Below are positions 46,569 to 56,431 of a stretch of DNA of 64,000 nucleotides, piece after piece. The notes beneath the pieces are model-generated. The model ran no database searches and was not told the origin of the DNA. It saw nothing but the letters and a program-made list of their open reading frames with translations. The DNA lies in the NCBI RefSeq assembly GCF_002305875.1, contig NZ_CP022098.1, forward strand, positions 4,898,001 through 4,962,000, given 5' to 3'. This DNA is from Cystobacter fuscus. GTDB lineage: Bacteria > Myxococcota > Myxococcia > Myxococcales > Myxococcaceae. The position numbers and the translations under genes were made by a program. Each line of letters begins with the position of its first letter. The stretch's first letter is position 1.

Positions 46569-48866
46569 TCAGGGATAATACAATTCCGCCGTTGCAAGGT
46601 AGGTGACGGGTCCATAGCCGCCCGCGACGAGCACTTGGCCGGTGGGCAACAACACCGCCGTGTGCCCCATTCTCTTCACGGCAGTCATGTCATTCACCAC
46701 GCTCCAGGTGTCCGTTTCCGGGTCATAGATTTCTACGGAATCGGAAGATCCAAAGGTTCCGCCAGCGATGAGTACCTTGCCGTTGTGTAGCAGCGTTGCC
46801 GTGTGTCCGACGTGAGGCACCGCCATGGAGCGCACGACGGTCCAGGTACGCGAGGAAGGATCATACACTTCCGCGCTTCTGAGTGCCGTGTTGGTATTAT
46901 ACCCACCCGTGACGAGCACCTTGCCATTGGGCAACAGCGTCGCCGCGTGATATCGACGCAGCGTGGACATGGATCCGGTAACGCTCCATGAGCCCGAATA
47001 AGGATCGTATTGCTCTGCTGACGCGATCCCTTCCCATTCGTTGTTGCGAAGGCGCATTCCGCCAGCAACGAGCACCTTGCCATTGGGTAACAACGTCGCC
47101 GTGGGCGCTATGCGATGGCCCTCCGTCATCGGACCGGTAGCAGTCCATGTTTCCATGATTGGATCGTAAATTTCTGCTGTCGAGGTGGCGACCCATCCTC
47201 CAGCGATGAGTACCTGACCATTGGCCAGCAGCGTCGATGTATGCTGGTGTTGGGGCGTGCGCATGGGCGTGGTGTTTCTCCAAGTGCCCATGGAAGGGTC
47301 GTACACCTCCGCGCTGGCACTGGCTCCGCCAAATCTACTTCCTCCCGAGACAAGCACTGTTCCGTTGGGGAGCAGTGTCGCCGCATGACTGTGACGAAAC
47401 ACACTCAGGGAACCCGTGGCAGTCCATACACCTGTGACTGGATTATACACCTCTGCGGTCGCCATTTGTTGATTCGTGGCGTTCATGCCTCCCACAGCGA
47501 GCATCCTGCCGTCTGCCAGTAGTGTCGCCGTATAGTCTCGACGCGGCTCGGCCATGGAGCCCGTCGGAATCCACCCCGAACAATTTGGTAGTCCCGTCAC
47601 AGAAAAGCTTCGGGTTGCTTTCAAGTTGAATCCATTGGTGACGGTGGCGACCACAGTGGGAGAGACGCCGGGGCTGACGCAGGAAGGCGCAGTCCAAACC
47701 ACGCGGCTGTTGAAGTCGCCATGACTCGGAGTAGCGAGCGCGCCTGTATTAGTGGTCCATGCGTAGGTGAGCGCGGACCCCTCGGGATCGTTGGCTACCA
47801 CCTCATAGGTGATTTCCTGCCCGGCGGAGGCTGTATCCGAGGAACGATAGGAACGCACGATCACGGGGTTGAAGTGGTCGACAGCAGGCGCATTGCCAAC
47901 ACATATGGCCACTGTGCCCTTGGTTTGACCCTGCCGCCCATCCGAGACCACGACAGTCAGTTGGCAGTTATTACAAGCGCCAATGGGCGATGCGGAGGGA
48001 GTGAATTGAGCCGTTCGGGAGTAAGAGTTGTTCCAGACTCCTTCACAAGTTGCGCTCCATTGGTATGAAAGGACGTCGCCATCTGGATCAGAAGCCGTGA
48101 CAGATACTACTGATGGGTTGCCCATGGAGAGTTGCGTGGGGCTGGCATTCATGGCGGACACCCTGGGCGAGCTGTTGAACGAAATGTCGAGACTTGCTTC
48201 TCCCTCTTGCCCTACTTGGGAGACGTTGACAGTCAGAGTCACGCTGGAGGACAGACCCCTTGAGTCTGTCACGGAGAGAGTGAGCTTTTGAATGCCCGTG
48301 GTCACGGGGGCCGTCCACGAAGTAGAGAGAGCGTTCGGCATGGAGAACGTTCCGGCTGTGGCACTCCATGCGTAGGATGACGTATCACCCGGGTTGGGAT
48401 CGTGGACGGTGGCCACCAGCGAAATGGAACCACCCACTGCTACGGTGGTGGACGAGATGGTTAACGAGTCGATCAGCGGTGCCTCGTTCTCGAACGGAGG
48501 CGGTGGGTTGACTTGTTGCAAGATGAGGACGACCTCGGTCGTCTGGTTCGCAGAGATGGTGATGCCTGATGTGGACCCTTCGAAGAGCTTGGTGCCCGAG
48601 GCATCAAACGCTTGTGCGAGGAAGGTGCGATTGCTACCCGCAGGGATGTTGCCGAGGACGCCGCCCCATTTTCCATTTGTGGGGGCCAAGTCCAGGGTGA
48701 TGGAGGAGAAATCGGCGGCGCTGGACGTGACAGATACTCGGGAAATATGGTCAACTAGTTCTTGACGCACGGACACGGAGAACTGCGCCGAGCCAGTGTC
48801 AGCAGGAGCACAACTCGCGGACCATATGGCGAAGGAGAGCAGCAACAGGGCGGATGATTTTGTCAT
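46569..48866 (-). CDS. Lipoprotein with Ig-like domains and kelch repeats
   Basis: 765 residues from the ATG at 48866. Leader [19 protein letters not shown] ends in a lipobox. Residues ~110-420 hold three Ig/PKD-like domains ([26 protein letters not shown]). Residues ~430-765 hold six kelch motifs with the [15 protein letters not shown] core, forming a beta-propeller. G+C is lower (about 55% in sample lines, against ~70% in the first region). Widespread in myxobacterial genomes as surface lipoproteins; role unknown. The lower G+C suggests transfer. Confidence 0.85.
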   Translation of the reverse strand: MTKSSALLLLSFAIWSASCAPADTGSAQFSVSVRQELVDHISRVSVTSSAADFSSITLDLAPTNGKWGGVLGNIPAGSNRTFLAQAFDASGTKLFEGSTSGITISANQTTEVVLILQQVNPPPPFENEAPLIDSLTISSTTVAVGGSISLVATVHDPNPGDTSSYAWSATAGTFSMPNALSTSWTAPVTTGIQKLTLSVTDSRGLSSSVTLTVNVSQVGQEGEASLDISFNSSPRVSAMNASPTQLSMGNPSVVSVTASDPDGDVLSYQWSATCEGVWNNSYSRTAQFTPSASPIGACNNCQLTVVVSDGRQGQTKGTVAICVGNAPAVDHFNPVIVRSYRSSDTASAGQEITYEVVANDPEGSALTYAWTTNTGALATPSHGDFNSRVVWTAPSCVSPGVSPTVVATVTNGFNLKATRSFSVTGLPNCSGWIPTGSMAEPRRDYTATLLADGRMLAVGGMNATNQQMATAEVYNPVTGVWTATGSLSVFRHSHAATLLPNGTVLVSGGSRFGGASASAEVYDPSMGTWRNTTPMRTPQHQHTSTLLANGQVLIAGGWVATSTAEIYDPIMETWTATGPMTEGHRIAPTATLLPNGKVLVAGGMRLRNNEWEGIASAEQYDPYSGSWSVTGSMSTLRRYHAATLLPNGKVLVTGGYNTNTALRSAEVYDPSSRTWTVVRSMAVPHVGHTATLLHNGKVLIAGGTFGSSDSVEIYDPETDTWSVVNDMTAVKRMGHTAVLLPTGQVLVAGGYGPVTYLATAELYYP

Positions 48867-49234
48867 ATGAACGTTCCGAGGGGATTGGGATCACAGTTGG
48901 TGGAACGGGACAGAGGTAGGCGCTAAACGCTGCATCGTGTCGCACAGAAGGTGCCATGGGATATGAAGTCCGTCAGAGCCACCTGATACTCTCACGGTGA
49001 ACATCAGTACACCTCCAAGACCATGGTTCACTGACGCATAGATGATGAATGGGCCTTCAGAAGGTGTCAAAGGATTCGCGGAGGGAGCGCACCGCTCGAA
49101 TCCCACCCTTCGGGGGCTCGCCCGGTGCTTCTTTTCGCGCCTGAACTTACGCTCGTGCTGCGCGGGAGGCGTCGTGCCATCCGGCGGCGGAGTCTCGGCG
49201 AGCCCTCGTTGGGAAAGGACGGCCCGTCCGCGAT
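48867..49234. other. Gap before the kinase remnant, no gene seen
   Basis: No open frame fits. It holds a GGTGTCAAAGGATTCG-type repeat start at 49055 and a stretch (49119-49165) resembling the window's right edge (63951-64000). Confidence 0.5.
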
Positions 49235-49480
49235 TTCCGGCTTGTGGGACTGGGTGGGCTCGGAAGAGGGGCGGGCAGGCTGAGGATGAACGTGGCGCTC
49301 TCGCCCGGCTAGCTGCGCACCGACAGCGTCCCCCCGTGGTTCTTTCACGATGCTCTGAGAGATGGCCAACCCCAGCCCCGTGCCCTTCTGCTTCGTCGTG
49401 TAAAAGGGCACGAAGATGCTCTGGTGCTGCTCGGGCGGAATCTCCGGGCTCGTGTCCTACAAGTGCAACTCGAAGCGGGA
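49235..49480 (-). pseudogene. Histidine kinase C-terminal remnant, frameshifted
   Basis: The minus strand encodes [20 protein letters not shown] and [19 protein letters not shown] (F and G2 boxes) in one frame. HGGTLSVRS follows in the second and [14 protein letters not shown] in the third, with a stop between. This is the end of a kinase ATPase domain, decayed by at least two frameshifts. The N-terminal part is missing. Confidence 0.65.
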
Positions 49481-49600
49481 GGGCGCCGTCAAGTGGGGGC
49501 GAGTCATTTGGCGGGCCGGTGCGGGTCCTCCCCTCTGTATGGGTGGCTGTCCCGCATCCTATCCTCCAGGGCTGTTCCACCTGGGGGATAGGCTAGCGTC

Positions 49601-49985
49601 ATGGCGAACGAGTACCGAAGTCCTGGGGCGGGGGAGGGCGGCGGTACGCAGCTTGAAGCTCGGAGAGAGGTGACGAGGGGCCCGTCGCAAGGGGCACCCG
49701 CGGGGGCCTTTGGGCTCATCCTCTTCTTCCTCAACGCGGCATGCGCGACGCAGGCCCCTATGGGAGGCCAGGTTGCCGAGGAGCGCCGCTGGCGGCCTTC
49801 GTCGGCGAAGGAGGCCCGCGCGGCTCCGCGCCAACTCGAGCCCATGGTGGTTGTCTTCGCGGATAGTCCCCTGGCGCGCGGCAACACGTGCGTGGTGGCC
49901 CTCACGGCGGCCGAGTACCAGCGCGCGGTGCAGATGCTCGGCCACCGTTTCCAGGTGCGTATTCCGGCGAAGTGGAACACTCGTT
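49601..49985 (+). pseudogene. Truncated lipoprotein-like open frame
   Basis: An open frame of ~128 codons contains a lipoprotein-like leader within (FGLILFFLNAAC; a GTG start near 49669 would fit it) and TAAEYQRAVQMLGHRF. It runs into IS21-like sequence near 49960, so it is probably the start of a longer secreted gene cut by that insertion. No family identified with confidence. Confidence 0.35.
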
Positions 49986-50913
49986 CCGGCCATGAGAAAC
50001 AGTCGGAGCGTCAGCGACGCTGGGTGCGGTTCACTTCGCCCCCTTCTTGGCCCCCGGGTCAAATTCCCATCCGGGCGGCGCACCGAGTCGCCCGAGAGCT
50101 TGAGGCGGTGAGCGTTGTGCACCAGCCGGTCGAGAATGGCGTCGGCCAGGGTGGCGTCGCCAATCACCGCGTGCCAGTCCTTGGATTCGAGCTGGCTCGT
50201 CACCACGGTGGCGCCGACGCCGTAGCGGTTCTCGAGCACCTCCAGCAGCTCCTTGCGCTCGCTGGAGCCCAGCGGCTCCAGGCCGAATTCGTCCAGAATC
50301 AGCACCTGGGCCTCTGCGCAGCAACTGCGGGTGGATGCCGTCGGCGCGAGCCTGCGCCAGCTCGTCGAAGAGACGCGAGGCCCGGCGGTACACCACGCCG
50401 TAGCCGTCGCGGCAGGCCTTCTGCCCGAGCGCGCACGGGTAGTAGTCGGCGCCGCGCACGTTCTCGTGCTGGGGCTGCGGCCCCTTGTCCTCGTGCTTCG
50501 CTTCCACCTCCTCGAGGTGGTGCTGGAGGATGGCGGCCACGGACTTGTAGCTGTAGGCGCGGTGGCGCAGTGCCCGCGCACAGGCCTTCTCCACGCGCTG
50601 CGGCCCGTGGCGCTCAGCCAGGCGGATGACGCCCAGGGCGGAGCGGAAGCTGGGGCCGGCGCTTCATCACCTCCTCCACCAGCCCTGCCGTGCTGGGGCC
50701 CAGCGTGGCGGCCCACGAGAAAATGCGGCTCGGCGTCCACTGCGCGTGCGCGCGGTGGTTGGCCGGCATGTGCTCGGCCTGTGTGGTGAAGCGTCCGCGC
50801 TCCTCGCTGCGCACGTGGCTGGCCACGCGCCGGCCGCCCAGCAGCACTTCCACGCACGACGGTGTGGCGCGCACCTCCACCTGCTGCGCCTCACTAGTCC
50901 GTAAGGCCTCCGG
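49960..50913 (-). mobile_element. IS21 wreck (istA end + istB end, frameshifted, internal deletion)
   Basis: Minus strand: IstA C-terminal barrel (EVRATPSCVEVLLGGRRVAS, HMPANHRAHAQWTPSRIFSW) from 50913, then a shift to a second frame (KACARALRHRAYSYKSVAAI). IstB picks up directly at ALGQKACRDGYGVVYRRASR, so its Walker A half is deleted. Another shift gives VLILDEFGLEPL and VVTSQLESKDWHAVIGDATL. It is not the same copy as the istB fragment at 42.1 kb. Cannot transpose. Confidence 0.75.
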
Positions 50914-50916
50914 AAT

Positions 50917-50968
50917 GGTGTCAGACGATTCGTAGGAAACGAGGTGTCGGAACGAGTCTTTTGACACC
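50917..50968. repeat. Dispersed GGTGTCA repeat, copy 2
   Basis: The same 52-bp unit as 38717-38768, without differences, between the IS21 wreck and the next gene's end. It truncates the istA frame. Confidence 0.85.
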
Positions 50969-51001
50969 TTCCCAGGGGAAGGAGGAGTTGGGGGTTGAAA
51001 C

Positions 51002-53020
51002 TCAGTGCGGCGCGAGCGAAGCCACGCCGGGCGAGTGGTATTTCAGCATCCACTTGATGGTCAGCGGCGTGCTGAAGGTCTGGGCCGGAGTGGAGCAGCG
51101 GATGCTGGTCTGGAGCGCACCGCCGGGCGTGTTGTAGTCCGCGTCGCCGCGCACGTCGGCCACGGTGCAGTCTTGCAGACCTTCCACCTCGAAGGCGTAG
51201 ACATCGCCGCTGGCGTAGCTGAAGCGCTTGTCGCCGCTGGTGCTCACGCCGTCGGAGAACGAGCCGAACTCCAGCTCGATCTTCGACAGGCTCAGGGCGC
51301 CATTGGGTGTGTAGGTGTCCTCGCGTGTGATCTGGCCAGGTTCGAAGGTGTAGGTGGTGGTGGAGGTGATGCGCTTGTCCTTGAACGGCGAGCCCCCGCT
51401 GCCGGTGCCGGTCACGCGGTCCATGGCGTCCTGCTCGTAGCTCACCCGCAACACCTTGCCGTCCGCGGACTCCTGCGTCCGCAGGTTCTTCTGGTACGCC
51501 GCGGGAATCAGCGCCTGTGGCGTGCCCGTGCTCGTATCGGCCAGGGTGAACATCGGCTGCAACTGCGGCCATTGAGTGTCGGCCACACCGGAGAGCATGT
51601 TGTACGAATACGGGATCGCGAAGTACGGATTGGTGCGGTGGTAGGTGGCCGCGCCGTTGACCACCGGCAGACTGATGATGCGCAGGCCGTCGCGGTAGGT
51701 GACCAGGCCGCGGTCGTAGGTGGCCGACTGCCCGTCGAAGCCGGCGAACCGGGTGAGCGCCGTGCGCGGCAACGTGTCCAGGTAGTCGATGAAGGCGCGG
51801 GTCGACACCGGCGGTTTCTGCGCATGGCCGCTGACCTTCCATAGGTTGTTGGTGTAGAGCAACTGGTGCGACAGGCTCAGGTTCTCGCCCAGGATGCGCG
51901 CCTTGCCGCGGTAGCCATCGGTGCGGCGGCCCTTGTCCCACATGTTGAGCGACCCGGTCTCGGCGTCGTACCAGAACTCGGCGTACTTCGCCGTGATGCG
52001 TGTCGCGAAGGCGTAGGCGATGTCCTTTTCCTCGGCCGTCAGCACGTTCATGTGCGCGGCCGCCGAGAGCACCTCGGCGAAGGACGTGTCCGCGTAGGCG
52101 CTCAGGCTGCGGCCATAGTCGATGCCATTGCCCGCCGGGTTCAGGCGCATCTTGATGACATCCACCGACTGGCGCAGCCAGCCCTTGAGCGCGGCCAGGT
52201 CCTCGGGCGCGACCTGCATGTCGGTCTCGATCAGCCGCTGCACGATCTCGCCGATGAGCAGGATGCTGTAGCGGTCGAAGCGGCCGCTGCCATCGGTTTC
52301 GTCCGAGAAGCCAAAGGCCGAGAAGGTCTTGTAGTGGTTGATCATCTTCTGCAGCAGGGCCTCGCTGGCCTCGGGGCCTTCCCAGCCGAGCAGGTAGCGC
52401 AGACGTGCCACGCTGAAAGCGACGCCGTAGTAGTTGGTCGGCAGATTGATCAACGTGTAATCGGGGTTGACGAAGGTGCGCCAGTCGAGCCGGGTCTTGA
52501 GCTTGTCCAGGGTGGCGGCGCTGACGGCCGGGTTCGCGCTGTCGAGGTAGCCCGCCTTCTTGAGCTTCCAGAGGGCCGAGAGGTAGTAGTAGATGCCCCA
52601 GGTCTCGTTCGTCACGTTGATCGTCATGTCGGAGATCGCGCGGTAGCCGTCGAGGTAGGTCTGGTACCTGGCGTCCGAAGGCGATGCGTTGAGCAGCAGG
52701 TACGAGAACCCGATGGCCACCTTGCCCGGCAGGAACTTGTCGCCGCTGTTCGGAGCGAAGACCTTCACGCCCTGCAGTTCCGTGTCCAGTCCCTGCGCGC
52801 GCACCTGGTCAAACAGGCGATCAATCGTCGGCAGCAGTTGCCGGGTGACGATCTCGTCCATCGGCGTGTTCGAGGCTTTGGGCTGTGCCGCGAGCACGGC
52901 CGGGTCCACGGGGAACTCCGTCCCGGGAGGATTGCCAGCACCCGGCGGGGCGCCGCCACCGCAAGCGAGCGCGAGTAGGGCGGCGGACACCACCGTCAGG
53001 ACGAACTTGGATTTTCGCAT
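51002..53020 (-). CDS. Large lipoprotein, predicted helical toroid plus beta domain
   Basis: 672 residues from the ATG at 53020. Leader MRKSKFVLTVVSAALLALAC ends in a lipobox. Residues ~45-380 look helical and repetitive (NETWGIYYYLSALWKLKKAG, NYYGVAFSVARLRYLLGWE), in the manner of alpha/alpha-toroid lyases. The second half (~420-672) is beta-rich (YHRTNPYFAIPYSYNM). This two-part layout resembles polysaccharide lyases, but no family was recognised with certainty and no catalytic residues can be named. Confidence 0.7.
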   Translation of the reverse strand: MRKSKFVLTVVSAALLALACGGGAPPGAGNPPGTEFPVDPAVLAAQPKASNTPMDEIVTRQLLPTIDRLFDQVRAQGLDTELQGVKVFAPNSGDKFLPGKVAIGFSYLLLNASPSDARYQTYLDGYRAISDMTINVTNETWGIYYYLSALWKLKKAGYLDSANPAVSAATLDKLKTRLDWRTFVNPDYTLINLPTNYYGVAFSVARLRYLLGWEGPEASEALLQKMINHYKTFSAFGFSDETDGSGRFDRYSILLIGEIVQRLIETDMQVAPEDLAALKGWLRQSVDVIKMRLNPAGNGIDYGRSLSAYADTSFAEVLSAAAHMNVLTAEEKDIAYAFATRITAKYAEFWYDAETGSLNMWDKGRRTDGYRGKARILGENLSLSHQLLYTNNLWKVSGHAQKPPVSTRAFIDYLDTLPRTALTRFAGFDGQSATYDRGLVTYRDGLRIISLPVVNGAATYHRTNPYFAIPYSYNMLSGVADTQWPQLQPMFTLADTSTGTPQALIPAAYQKNLRTQESADGKVLRVSYEQDAMDRVTGTGSGGSPFKDKRITSTTTYTFEPGQITREDTYTPNGALSLSKIELEFGSFSDGVSTSGDKRFSYASGDVYAFEVEGLQDCTVADVRGDADYNTPGGALQTSIRCSTPAQTFSTPLTIKWMLKYHSPGVASLAPH

Positions 53021-53144
53021 GTGTCAGTTGTCTCCCAGGGCTGAAGTGCTCGCCTGGCACATTAACCCCCGGAAATCGGCAAATGCATCTGTCCGGGTCG
53101 GGTCGCGTCCTCGCTCGGTTCCGGGTTTCGAATCTCGGCGCTGT

Positions 53145-53544
53145 ATGACCCAATCCCCCCGGCCCCGACCCCTGCTGCCGCTGTTCCTCTCCGCGCTGGT
53201 GCTGGCCGCGTGCGCCACCTCCCCAACCCGCCTTGGAGGGCACCGAGCCTGACGACACCACCGCCTGCGACGACGCGGATGCCGACCAGTGCGTCGTGCT
53301 CGCTCCTCGAGTGGACGATGCGGATCCCGGAGCACGTGCACCTGCGCATATCCATCACGGAGCGAATGGCGGCCCATGGAATCAGGCGTGGCGGCAATAC
53401 ATCAATGCCAATCCAGGCTATGTGCCACGGGAGGTCCTGATCCGTAAGGCCTTCGAGCTGGCCTTGCGCTTCGACATCGCCGGTCCCATCAGGCCGTACC
53501 ACGCTCCGGTGCCCGCCCCTGGACTCCAACTCCTCGCTCCTTGA
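53145..53544 (+). pseudogene. SitA6-like toxin lipoprotein, multiply broken
   Basis: Starts at 53145 with a lipoprotein leader (MTQSPRPRPLLPLFLSALVL then AAC). The frame shifts near 53233, giving EPDDTTACDDADADQCVVLA in another frame. The toxin centre (the KHHIFPQ region) is missing. RIPEHVHLRI in one frame passes to HHGANGGPWNQAWRQYINAN in the next through an extra AT near 53350. The end is the family tail ([20 protein letters not shown], stop 53542-53544). Known for the family: lipoprotein toxins exchanged by outer membrane contact. This copy cannot make toxin. Confidence 0.75.
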
Positions 53545-53561
53545 ACTTCGGACTCGCCCGC

Positions 53562-53632
53562 ATGAAACTCTACGCGTTGGAAAGAGACCCCTCCCCCCGA
53601 TACACGGGCAATCTGAACGCTGCCCATAAGTT
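53562..53632 (+). pseudogene. SitI6 start fragment
   Basis: Only the first ~24 codons remain: [20 protein letters not shown]. After AAHK the sequence jumps into DNA next to the LysR gene. It duplicates the start of the orphan SitI gene at 39495. Both toxin and immunity halves of this cassette are dead. Confidence 0.8.
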
Positions 53633-53672
53633 CGAGTTTCGCAGTTTCTGGTGGCCAGGAGACGTCCGTCAC

Positions 53673-54590
53673 TCAGGTCCGGCCGCGCCAGCGATCCCAG
53701 CTCGGCTCGGGTCCGAACCGCGTGGCCAGGAAGTCGACGACCGCACGCACCTTGGCCGGCACGTTGCGGCCGGGCGGATAGACGGCATGAATGGTGAGCG
53801 CGGGCTGCTCGTACCCGTCGAGCACCGGCACCAGGCGTCCGGAGGCGAGGTCGGCGCCGAGTACGAACGTGGGCCCGAGGACGATGCCGCGCCCGCTGAC
53901 GGCGAGCACACGCAGCAGGTCCATGTTGTTGGCGATGACACCGCCGGTGACCTGCACGACGTGCACGCGCTTCTTGTGCACGAAGCGCCATCGGCCCGGC
54001 CCCGCCGTCGCCGTGTAGTACAGGCAGTCGTGTCGCGCCAGCGCCTCCGGTGACTCGGGGGCACCGTGCCGTTGCAGGTACTCGGGCGATGCGCACGCCA
54101 CCATGCGGCAGGGCGCCAGCCGCCGCGCCATCAGGCTCGAGTCGCCGAGCTGCCCGATGCGCAGTGCCAGGTCGTAGCCCTCGGCCACCAGGTCCACGAA
54201 CTGATCGCTCAAGCCGATGTCGAGGGTGACCGCGGGGTGCGCGGCCACGAAGTCGCCCAGCGCCGCGGCGAGGTGGAGAACGCCGAACGACACCGGTGCG
54301 CTCAAGCGGACCAGGCCACGCGGTGTGGACTGGCGCGCGCGCGCCTCGCGCTCGGCGTCGTCGATGTCCGCCAGGATTGCCGTGCACCGACGGTAGTAGC
54401 GCTCGCCGACCTCGGTCAGCCGAAGCCGGCGCGTGGTGCGATGCAGCAGCATCGCGCCCAGGCGATCCTCGAGGGCTCGGACGTGCTTGCCGACCATGCC
54501 GGGAGACAGGCGCAGCTGCCGCGCGGCGCCGGCGAAGCTGCCGCTGCCGATGACCTGCACGAACACCCTCATGCTCTCAACCTGGTCCAT
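53673..54590 (-). CDS. LysR-family transcriptional regulator
   Basis: 305 residues from the ATG at 54590. N-terminal HTH with SFAGAARQLRLSPGMVGKHV; effector domain with GLVRLSAPVSFGVLHLA and YDLALRIGQLGD; C-terminus intact. Divergent from the alpha/beta hydrolase gene, 96 bp apart, which it probably controls. G+C is like the first region. Confidence 0.9.
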   Translation of the reverse strand: MDQVESMRVFVQVIGSGSFAGAARQLRLSPGMVGKHVRALEDRLGAMLLHRTTRRLRLTEVGERYYRRCTAILADIDDAEREARARQSTPRGLVRLSAPVSFGVLHLAAALGDFVAAHPAVTLDIGLSDQFVDLVAEGYDLALRIGQLGDSSLMARRLAPCRMVACASPEYLQRHGAPESPEALARHDCLYYTATAGPGRWRFVHKKRVHVVQVTGGVIANNMDLLRVLAVSGRGIVLGPTFVLGADLASGRLVPVLDGYEQPALTIHAVYPPGRNVPAKVRAVVDFLATRFGPEPSWDRWRGRT

Positions 54591-54686
54591 TCGCCGATTA
54601 TGCACTCGCAGTGCGGAGTCTCGGAACCAGAGCGCCGATGATGGATGGAGCCACGGGGAATAGCTTGATGTGCAGGAGGTAGGTAC

Positions 54687-55505
54687 GTGCACATCAAGGC
54701 AAATGGGCTGCGGCTGAGCGTGACTGACGAGGGACGCGGGGGACCGGCGCTGGTCTTCCTTCACTACTGGGGCGGCTCCTCGAGAACATGGCGAGAGGTG
54801 ATCGAACAGCTGCGCGGCTCGCATCGCTGCATCGCCTACGACCACCGGGGCTGGGGTGACTCGGAGGCGGCACCCACGCCGGAGGGGTATCACATTCGTC
54901 AGCTGGCCGATGACTGCGAAGCGGTGATCGGCGCGCTCGGCCTCGACGACTACGTGCTGGTCGGGCACTCGATGGGCGGCAAGACGGCACAGCTCGTGGC
55001 GTCTCGGCGGCCGGCCGGGCTGCGCGCGCTGGTGCTGGTGGCGCCCGCGCCCGCGACGCCGCTCGGGGTGCCCGCGGAGGCGCGCCGGTCGATGACCCAC
55101 CTCTACGAGACGCCGGCCGGCGTCGAGCAGGCGATCGGCGTGATGGCGGGCCGGCCGCTGTCGGCGGAGCAGCGCTCGCGTGTGATGGAGGACAGCCTGC
55201 GCGGGGCGCCACCGGCACGGGCCGGTTGGACCGAGGTCGCCATGCTCGACGACGTGTCCGCCGACCTCCAGCGCATCCATGTGCCGACGCTGGTCATCGT
55301 CGGCGAGGCAGACCACGTCGAGCCGGTCGACGTACTCCAGCGCGAGGTGGTGGCGCGGATTCAGGGGGCGAGGATGGAGGTGCTGCCGGCCACGGGGCAC
55401 CTGCCGATGCTCGAGTCGCCGGACGCACTGGTGAAGCACATCCGCCGCTTCGTCGCGGTGTCTGGATTGCTGGCTGATGGGGACGGGGAACTGGAGCGGC
55501 AATAG
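54687..55505 (+). CDS. Alpha/beta hydrolase with a recombined C-terminus
   Basis: 272 residues from the GTG at 54687, with AGGAGGT 8 nt upstream. Nucleophile elbow GHSMGG, acid VGEADHVE and catalytic His TGHLPM give the complete triad; HYWGG forms the oxyanion hole. The last ~17 residues (VAVSGLLADGDGELERQ) match the C-terminus of the unrelated gene at 59475-60284, and the DNA (55455-55556) matches 60234-60335. The native end was therefore replaced by recombination. Known for the family: esterases, haloperoxidases and C-C hydrolases. Confidence 0.88.
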   Translation: MHIKANGLRLSVTDEGRGGPALVFLHYWGGSSRTWREVIEQLRGSHRCIAYDHRGWGDSEAAPTPEGYHIRQLADDCEAVIGALGLDDYVLVGHSMGGKTAQLVASRRPAGLRALVLVAPAPATPLGVPAEARRSMTHLYETPAGVEQAIGVMAGRPLSAEQRSRVMEDSLRGAPPARAGWTEVAMLDDVSADLQRIHVPTLVIVGEADHVEPVDVLQREVVARIQGARMEVLPATGHLPMLESPDALVKHIRRFVAVSGLLADGDGELERQ

Positions 55506-55556
55506 CGCATGTTGGACAGACACGAGTGTGGACGCAGGAGGCGGAGCACCTGGAGT
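55455..55556 (+). repeat. 102-bp duplicated segment, copy 1
   Basis: Matches 60234-60335 with few differences by eye. It spans the end of the hydrolase gene and the start of the next frame (MLDRHECGRRRRSTWS, ATG at 55509). That second frame is broken soon after, in contrast to the longer one at 60288. The gap 55557-55929 shows a reversed GGTGTCAAAGAACTCG-type unit at 55618-55637 and no other gene. Confidence 0.8.
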
Positions 55557-55929
55557 CTGGCGGGCATTGGCAAGAGCCGTGAGGGCCCAGCATCCGCATA
55601 CCCGGCCCGAGCGCCTTCGAGTTCTTTGACACCCTCTCCGAGACACGCTCTCCGGGATGTTGGCAGGTTGACCCTATTTGGTGAATCACCGGAGCAGGCC
55701 AGTTGCGGAGAGCCAGGAACCAGGTGCATGCTTGACCAATTCATCCAATCAAGCTGGTCTATCCGGGTATACGGGTTTCGTATGGGTTGTGGCAGGGGCA
55801 GGGATGTTGGTAAACCCTTGAAGTTATTGAGAGCCCAGGGGCAGGGGGAAAGACGCAACCGCGTTCTGTGTCGTCGCGACAATCCTCCATCCCTGTTGTG
55901 GTGGTGCACTGAACACGACCGGAGTCGGG

Positions 55930-56361
55930 ATGAAAAAGGGTTTTCGACATCTTCGAGTCGCGCTTCCCGCGCTCCTGCTGCTGGCCTGTAGCAATCCACC
56001 GGAAGCCAGCGTGGACGAGACGGAGGTCAGCGTGGACGAGACGACGACACGCCCGGTCAAGCTCCGTGCTGGAGACACCGTCAAGGTCAGCCTCAATGTC
56101 CACATGAGTTCGGGCTCGAGTTGGCACCTTGTTGGCGCCACTCCCGTCAACCTGGAGTTTCTGGGCTCTGAAGTGGCACAGCCCCAGACTCAAGCCCAGA
56201 ATAGCTCCGCGGGCAGGGTCGGACTGCGTGAAGTCCAGGTCTTTCGCTTCAAGGCGGTGTCCAAAGGGGACGTGAGTCTGGAGTTCAAGAAGGCCAGACC
56301 CTGGGAGAAGCAGAACGCCGAGAAGACCTTCAGCGTCCAGCTCGCGGTCGCGGCGAAATAG
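55930..56361 (+). CDS. Chagasin-like (I42) cysteine protease inhibitor, lipoprotein
   Basis: 143 residues from the ATG at 55930. The leader [20 protein letters not shown] is a lipoprotein signal (Cys20). The body has the three chagasin loops: GSSWHL (62-67, standing for the usual NPTTGxxW), the central G-rich segment ([16 protein letters not shown]) and RPW (123-125). Known for the family: tight inhibitors of papain-like proteases. The next gene encodes a papain-like protease, so the pair probably forms toxin/antidote or regulated protease. Loop 1 is divergent. Confidence 0.8.
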   Translation: MKKGFRHLRVALPALLLLACSNPPEASVDETEVSVDETTTRPVKLRAGDTVKVSLNVHMSSGSSWHLVGATPVNLEFLGSEVAQPQTQAQNSSAGRVGLREVQVFRFKAVSKGDVSLEFKKARPWEKQNAEKTFSVQLAVAAK

Positions 56362-56431
56362 CCTGGACACAGCGGAGACTACTCTCCAAGGAGTTTCTTC
56401 CATCTCCCCCCCACGGATTCCGCTCAGGACC

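Noticed and set aside
53673-55646. A 657-residue version of the LysR protein
   Set aside because: The extra N-terminus covers the divergent hydrolase gene antisense; the HTH begins right after the ATG at 54590.
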